Assembly: GCA_030849075.1 (NCBI GenBank)
Contig: JASAOO010003118.1
Span: forward strand, 1-23,301
Length of the DNA: 23,301 bases
Direction: 5' to 3'
Source: Zelonia costaricensis
Taxonomy: Eukaryota; Euglenozoa; Kinetoplastea; Trypanosomatida; Trypanosomatidae
This document shows positions 18,490 through 23,301 of this stretch, one piece after another (the first letter of the stretch is position 1; each line of letters starts with the position of its first letter). The position numbers and the translations under genes were made by a program. The notes beneath the pieces are model-generated. The model saw only the letters and a list, made by a program, of their open reading frames with translations, was not told where the DNA came from and searched no databases.

Positions 18490-19108
18490 ATGTACGACGT
18501 GCACACGCACCTCCCCGCGTGTGCCTTCCGGTACGCTGTCCATGTGTTTACCAAAGTGCGTGTTGTTCTTTCTTTAGACACGGCTCAAGTGTATAAGAGG
18601 GAGTGGGGTGGTGGTGGAAGGAGCGGCGAGGGGGAGGGAGGGAGGAGGGCGTCCGACGGTGATGTCCGCGTCAAGTTTACCCGAGAAGGCCCCCATTCCC
18701 GCCCCCCCATCACCCAAACACTCGAAGAGAAAAAAAGGAAGACACAGAGGGACGGCATCGAGAGGGCGACGCAAACGTACAAACAACAGACACGACAAAA
18801 CAAAAGCGGAGACGCTTGGGGATCAGGCAGGGGAGTGCGCAAGGGAGGTGGAACTCGCAACCCGTGCAGAGAGCAATGCCCCTCCTCCAACCCTCCCAGC
18901 GCGGGCGTGGCAGACGAGTGAGCGAGAGAGAGAGAGAGCAGGCGTGAGTGCACGACGCGCTCTAGGTAGCAGGTGACGTTGACTTCTACGACCAGCACAG
19001 GATTGATGGACGCTGTGGCAGCTGGCTCTACTCGCGGCAGCGGAATGTCTGGGCACGACGCAGCAGACTCCACGAAAACAAAAGGCACAAACACAGATAC
19101 ACTCATGA

Positions 19109-19165
19109 CACACACACACACACGCACACACACACACACGCACACACACACACACACACACACAC
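19109..19165 (+). repeat. Longest (CA)n microsatellite of the window
   Basis: A CA tract of about 57 bp with two CG interruptions in the gap between the membrane protein genes; a good length-polymorphism marker. Confidence 0.9.
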
Positions 19166-20783
19166 GAGAAGCGAACCTAGAAGGTGCCCCCTTTGACCAC
19201 CAACTCCCACCGCGCAGCACGTTGGGCTCGGTTCTGCTGCTGCTGCTGCTGCTCAGCAGTTCCATAGTGCGGCTTCGGAGAAGCGCGCCGGGCTCTGGTC
19301 AGTGCAGCTGGAGGACCATGATGGGGTTGGTGGGGGTGCAGTGACGGGGACGGGGGACAGGGGAGAAGCACACTAGCGCGACATGCCGTGTTCCAGTTGA
19401 TGTTTCACACATTTTAGAAATGAAACGAAGGGGGGGGACGGTGGCGCTCGCACCTTCACTCGTCACATTCAAGGAGAGAGAGCGAAAGGGAAGACAACAG
19501 CAACCAATGACGGGCCCGTTGATCGGGACACGGCTCTACTCACACGCGCATGCACACACACGCACACGCACACAGAAAAAAACGTCGCTGAACACAAGAC
19601 ATGCAGAAAAGGCGAAATACACGCCAGCTACGCAGCCTCAGCAAGACGGAGGGGATGCGGGAGAGCGAGAAGGGAGTCTGCAGGATCGCGCGCACACGCA
19701 GGAAGACATTTAAGAAGAGAACAACTACAAACCAAAGCAAGCAAGAAGGAGCAGCACATATGGAGGTGAGGAGAGGGAGAAGAAGAAAAAAGAAAAGCAA
19801 AGTGAAGAAAAATAGAGGACACACGGGCGGAGCTGGTCGTTTCTGTCAAACAAGGAACACAAAAACACACACACACACACACACACAAGTGCACATGGAG
19901 GCGGGAAAGTGCATCGTCGTTGATCCCTCCCGGTGCCCAGCGATGGAAAGACAAGGAAATGCGTGCTGGGCTACTCGTGCCTCTTTGGTTCGTGTGCGCG
20001 TGTGTGTGTACGTGGGGCCAAGAGGTGTGCGTGTATGTGTGTGTGTGGGGAAGTAAGTGAGCGTGCGAACAAGGAGAGAAGCGGGCGGATCGAAGTGATG
20101 GTGGTGGTGGGGCGCGTGTGATGGCGGGCACGTAAGCACTTCTCCACCACTCTGAAGAGACAACACACAAACAGCAATCGAATCGGAAGCGAAAAAAAAG
20201 AGAAGAGGAAGCGAGCTTCTGTGTGTCACGTGGTGGTCCGCGTGTGACCTGTACAGACCGCACGCGGCGTGTGACGCTCTGAGCAATTAAAAACTGGAGT
20301 GCGTGAACGGGCATAACTGTTCCGAGGGTGCAAGATAAAGAAGCGGCCCGGGCGGGGATGGCGGGCGAGTGACAGAGGCAGAGGCCGATGCAGCAGGACT
20401 GGGGGCGGGTAGGGCTGACGCGGTGACACCTTCGCGCACGTGACCACGCAGTGCGGAAAGGGTGTAGACGGAAGCGGCAAAAGAAAGTCGAACAAGTGAG
20501 TGAAACGTAAACAAAAGTGTGGGCGGAGACGGCGGAGGGGGAGGGGGGGGGGCGTGAAGCAAGAGCAAGACACGGTCAGAAGAGTTTGAATGGCATGGCG
20601 GGGTTGGGAGGGGGAGGAGGGGGAGTGATGAGAAGTGGAGGCGGTCCTGCCTCAGCCGATCCATGCAAGCGCATTCACAGGCGCTAGAGTAGATGCGATG
20701 AGCGCTGCAAGCGACGAAACAAAGAACAAAACAAAAAAAAAAGGAGGGGCAGCAGTCAAGCGACAAAGCCGACGTAAACGAGT

Positions 20784-20814
20784 GGGGCTGGGGGAGGAGG
20801 GGGGAGGGGGAGGG
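20784..20814 (+). repeat. Potential G-quadruplex block
   Basis: Runs of G4, G5, G6, G5 and G3 separated by one to five bases on the plus (template) strand meet the quadruplex pattern. A C10 run of opposite polarity lies about 35 bp further on (20850-20859). Confidence 0.5.
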
Positions 20815-21095
20815 ACTCCGCAGACGTTGGCGTCGGTGCCCCGTGCATTCCCCCCCCCCGCTACACGCCCACAGGCGAAAGAGAACGAGAGAAGAGGAAG
20901 AACAAGACAAGTGCGCACCCGGCGGAGCACATGAGCGGGCGAGTCGTCCGATTGAGGGTATGGTACGACAACGACATAGAAGACAAGAAAAGAACAAGAA
21001 AGAGGCTATACGAACCAAGAGAATGGAAGAGTGGGCGGAGCAGGCACGCACGCACGCATGTCAACGCTGCACACTGCCGCTCGCACGATGCGTCG

Positions 21096-22748
21096 CTAGA
21101 AGTCGATGTTCTGTCGCCCGACCAGCGGGTTCTCGTAGTCGCGCGACTCACCGACCGACCACATCGAGCTGCTGCTGGGGTTGCGCTGCATTCCCATGGA
21201 GCCGCTGCTGGGGTTGCGTTGCATTCCCATGGAGCCGCTGCTGGGGTTGCGCTGCATTCCCATGGAGCCGCTGCTGGGGTTGCGCTGCATTCCCATGGAG
21301 CCGCTGCTAGGGTGGCGCTGCATTCCCATGGAGCCGCTGCTGGGGTGGCGCTGCATTCCCATGGAGCCGCTGCTGGGGTGCCGCTGCATTCCCATGGAGC
21401 CGCTGCTAGGGTGGCGCTGCATCCCGATGGAGCTGCTGCTGGGGTTGCGCTGCATTCCCATGGAGCTGCTGCTAGGGTGGCGTCGCATCCCGCCGCCTGC
21501 TGAAGAGGCGCCCACAAAGGCCGAGTCACTGGGCAGGCCACGCATGCTGCTGTTCCGCGAGGGCGCAGGGCGGTGCTCGGGTCCCATGCGGTTGCGCGCA
21601 GACGCGAAGCTGTCGATCTGTTGCATCTGAGCCTGACTGTTCTGGCGCGAGAGGCCGGCACTAGATTCGACTTTGCGCGAGCCAACAAAGCTGCCGCGCT
21701 GCGACGACGCCAGTGGGTTCTGGTTGCCTGTGCCCCCCGCGCTGCTCCGGCGGCGCCGCTCGCTGCGCATCTTGCACTGCGCCTCCAGCGCCGCCTCCGC
21801 CTTCGCTGTCTCCTCCTCCAAGTCTTCGATCTGCATGCGCAGCTCCGCCTCCTCCTTCTGCTCTGGCCTGTGGGCGCACAGGTACATGAGCAGCACCATC
21901 AAGAGGAGCAGCGCCACGAGAGCGGCAGCCACGATGATGGGGGCCATGATGGGGAGGTCGCCGAAGCGGTGCGAGGCAGCCCACACCGGCGCTGCCGTCC
22001 CGTTCAACAACGTGATGTGGTTCTGCTCACTTGAGTTGGGGGTGACCATGTGCCGCTCCACCAGGCTCGCAATGGCGGACGTGCGCTCAACGAAGCGCCA
22101 CTCCCCGTCCAGATCGACGGCAAGACTCGCATCCAGTGGGCGTTCGGTGGAAGGCGTCGGCCAGACCGTAAAGTAGGAGCAGTTGGGGTAGAGGCTGCGA
22201 TAGGCATCGCTGAAGTTCGTGAAGAAGCCGTTCACGGCCTGCGTTCCGTCCCAGAAGATGAGGCGGGGGTCGATCTGATCCGTTGGCAGGCGGCTAGGGA
22301 GCGACGCGGGGTAGCGCCAGTACTGCACACAGCAGAACGGGTTCGCAGCCACACAGTCGCTCGCGATGCCGGCGTGTAAGATGCTCTTGTGGCAGCCAGA
22401 CTGCTGAAAGGCATGGACTGTCTGACCTCCCTCGTTCCAGTTAGCGCATCCGGTGAAGTTCAGCATTGACACGTTCCCGACGAGTGGCACCATGACGTCT
22501 GTGGCAAAGATGCGCTGGATGAGGACGTTCATGTCCGCCGTGAAGGCGTACGGATAGTTGGTCAGAGACTCGTTCATCAAGAGCGAGTCGACTCCACTCG
22601 CGGTGGAGTACCGCGCCTCGTACTGGAAGGACTGGTTGCGGCGCTGGGCGAGGAGGTAGCCGGGCGAGGCGGTCACGGCCATGGCCACGGCGGCCACCAC
22701 CACGCAGCCAGCCAGCACCGCGGCTGCAAGGCGGTTGGGAAGCCGCAT
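21096..22748 (-). CDS. Type I membrane protein with six-cysteine ectodomain and 11-residue tail repeats
   Basis: 550 residues of unknown function. Signal peptide or anchor at 7-28 (Ala/Val-rich), ectodomain to about 265, one transmembrane helix at 267-291, then cytoplasmic: an acidic, coiled-coil-like segment (296-325, EQKEEAELRMQIEDLEEET), a basic RSERRRRSS stretch, a Ser/Asn/Gln-rich region, and ten 11-residue repeats (420-529), ending SVGESRDYENPLVGRQNIDF. Six ectodomain Cys (101, 119, 132, 139, 140, 190) align with those of the protein at 16014-17495; sequons include N38, N59, N92, N97, N178, N189, N238 and N249. Shared blocks: NYPYAFTADMN, the C-x6-CC-x3-YWR stretch, IFWDG with NGFFTNFSDAY, AVDLDGEWRFV. 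The ATG at 22748 directly starts the signal sequence. A surface receptor or adhesin with a phosphorylatable tail is a reasonable guess, not shown. Confidence 0.93.
   Translation of the reverse strand: MRLPNRLAAAVLAGCVVVAAVAMAVTASPGYLLAQRRNQSFQYEARYSTASGVDSLLMNESLTNYPYAFTADMNVLIQRIFATDVMVPLVGNVSMLNFTGCANWNEGGQTVHAFQQSGCHKSILHAGIASDCVAANPFCCVQYWRYPASLPSRLPTDQIDPRLIFWDGTQAVNGFFTNFSDAYRSLYPNCSYFTVWPTPSTERPLDASLAVDLDGEWRFVERTSAIASLVERHMVTPNSSEQNHITLLNGTAAPVWAASHRFGDLPIMAPIIVAAALVALLLLMVLLMYLCAHRPEQKEEAELRMQIEDLEEETAKAEAALEAQCKMRSERRRRSSAGGTGNQNPLASSQRGSFVGSRKVESSAGLSRQNSQAQMQQIDSFASARNRMGPEHRPAPSRNSSMRGLPSDSAFVGASSAGGGMRRHPSSSSMGMQRNPSSSSIGMQRHPSSGSMGMQRHPSSGSMGMQRHPSSGSMGMQRHPSSGSMGMQRNPSSGSMGMQRNPSSGSMGMQRNPSSGSMGMQRNPSSSSMWSVGESRDYENPLVGRQNIDF
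21162..21491 (-). repeat. Ten 33-bp tandem repeats coding for GMQR(N/H)PSS(G/S)SM
   Basis: Ten units of 33 bp in frame give 110 residues of the cytoplasmic tail of the membrane protein. In coding order the fifth residue is H, N, then H four times, then N four times. The first, second and last units have SSSS, the inner seven SSGS. Most other differences between units are silent (Pro CCC/CCT, Gln CAG/CAA, Arg CGC/CGG), which points to homogenisation or constraint on the peptide. Confidence 0.97.
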
Positions 22749-22768
22749 GAGTGCGAGAGCGGAGAAAG

Positions 22769-22800
<32 letters not shown>

Positions 22801-22857
22801 CAAGGGGTGCCAGGGGCGTGTCAGAGTTCTGAGAGAGACTGGAGGGTCTGCGCTGTG

Positions 22858-22907
22858 CTGTGGGGGAAGGAGGAGGGAGGGGGTGGAGTGAAGTGGAGGG
22901 TGGAAGG
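22858..22907 (-). promoter_or_regulatory. Candidate trans-splice acceptor of the gene at 21096-22748
   Basis: On the coding strand a 46-nt pyrimidine-rich tract (22907-22862) is followed by CAG with AG at 22859-22858; further AGs lie a few nt downstream. The leader of about 109 nt has no ATG before 22748 and contains the (CA)n tract. Confidence 0.6.
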
Positions 22908-23110
22908 ACTGCGTGCGCGGGGGGCGCATGGGCGGGCAAGGACGCGTGGGACTTAGAAGAAAGACGGTGTACGACGGCGGTGGTGCGGGTCTACGGGAGC
23001 AGCCCCTGCATGCGGTGGCGGCTCGGCGTCAGCGATGCGCCGCTGCTGCGCCTGTCGCACGCACCAAAAAAGAAACCCGTGATCGTGTGCGGATGTTTGC
23101 GGTGCGCATT

Positions 23111-23139
23111 TGCGCAGCGAGGCCGCTGCTCGCTGTGCG
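23111..23139. repeat. Inverted repeat (hairpin) in the upstream flank
   Basis: CAGCGAG (23115-23121) pairs exactly with CTCGCTG (23129-23135) around GCCGCTG; TGCG on each side extends it to 11 pairs on the plus strand, two of them T-G wobbles. Confidence 0.55.
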
Positions 23140-23301
23140 TAAGGGCGAGCCGCTCTCAGTTCTTTGTGGCCTGTACACCGGCTCTGCTCCACTTGTTCTG
23201 TTGACCTTGAGCTGCATGAAAGAGTTGAAGGAGGAAACGTGTTTGGCAAGCGCGACGAGGCAGCGTGGAGGGTCACAGGGGAGGGAGGGGGTTGGGGGGG
23301 G

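Larger units (their letters stand above)
17496..21095 (-). other. 3.6-kb gap between the two six-cysteine membrane protein genes
   Basis: No supportable gene. It should be mainly the 3' UTR of 21096-22748, plus about 100 nt of leader for 16014-17495. It holds an 11-bp perfect inverted repeat (18048-18079), a block poor in simple repeats (about 18300-18560) with a bulged hairpin (18457-18489), the longest CA tract of the window (19109-19165), (CTG)n at about 19234-19252, another CA tract at 19865-19887, a potential G-quadruplex block (20784-20814), and an unusual C10 run on the plus strand (20850-20859). Confidence 0.6.
22749..23301 (-). other. Upstream flank of the six-cysteine gene, distal 3' UTR of the preceding gene
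   Basis: No gene is supported. A TG tract lies at 22768-22800 within the leader. The part 22950-23230 is mixed sequence with an 11-bp wobble-containing hairpin at 23111-23139; small open frames there have no recognisable protein features. Confidence 0.6.

Noticed and set aside
21162..21491. CRISPR-like array
   Set aside because: The 33-bp units are contiguous without spacers and in frame in a eukaryotic gene.
21181..21630. Plus-strand frame with repeated MEPLLGLRCIP units
   Set aside because: It only mirrors the 33-bp coding repeat of the minus-strand gene.

Overview
The window reads as a stretch of nuclear chromosome from a trypanosomatid of the Leishmania group (Leishmania or a close relative such as Leptomonas or Crithidia). 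Reasons: six intron-less, GC-rich protein genes all lie on the minus strand; they are separated by 1.4-4.2 kb gaps full of (CA)n/(TG)n microsatellites and homopolymer runs; and almost every start codon has a long pyrimidine tract followed by an AG upstream on the coding strand, the layout expected for spliced-leader trans-splicing of a polycistronic transcript. No tRNA, rRNA, CRISPR array, prokaryotic operon signal or intact mobile element is visible. Species cannot be fixed from the sequence alone.

In the direction of transcription (right to left): (1) 22748-21096, a type I membrane protein with a six-cysteine ectodomain and a cytoplasmic tail carrying ten 11-residue repeats; (2) 17495-16014, its tandem paralogue with a Ser-rich, SE-repeat tail; (3) 11819-10146 and (4) 8339-6765, a tandem pair of SK-type (small-conductance, calmodulin-gated) potassium channel-like proteins, the second with a duplicated VGYGD motif and Phe in place of the usual Thr/Ser of the selectivity filter; (5) 5362-5033, a small HYPK-like protein (charged helix plus NAC-type UBA domain) expected to act at the ribosome with N-terminal acetyltransferase NatA; (6) 3397-1997, an Ole1/SCD-type acyl-CoA delta-9 desaturase with a fused C-terminal cytochrome b5 domain.

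Starts were chosen by checking for a real ATG: several longer open frames begin at GTG or TTG, or run into low-complexity untranslated sequence. Candidate splice acceptors give 5' leaders of about 75-290 nt for most genes. For the HYPK-like gene and the second channel gene there is also a much closer alternative AG. The rest of each gap should be mostly the 3' UTR of the gene to its right plus the short 5' leader of the gene to its left.

The genes do not form one metabolic pathway, as is normal in trypanosomatid gene clusters. Two local themes stand out: two neighbouring families each duplicated in tandem (receptor-like membrane proteins and K+ channels), and gaps that contain compact GC-rich inverted repeats able to fold into hairpins, which could be 3' UTR control elements. 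The most novel-looking items are the six-cysteine ectodomain family and the odd pore of the channel at 6765-8339.
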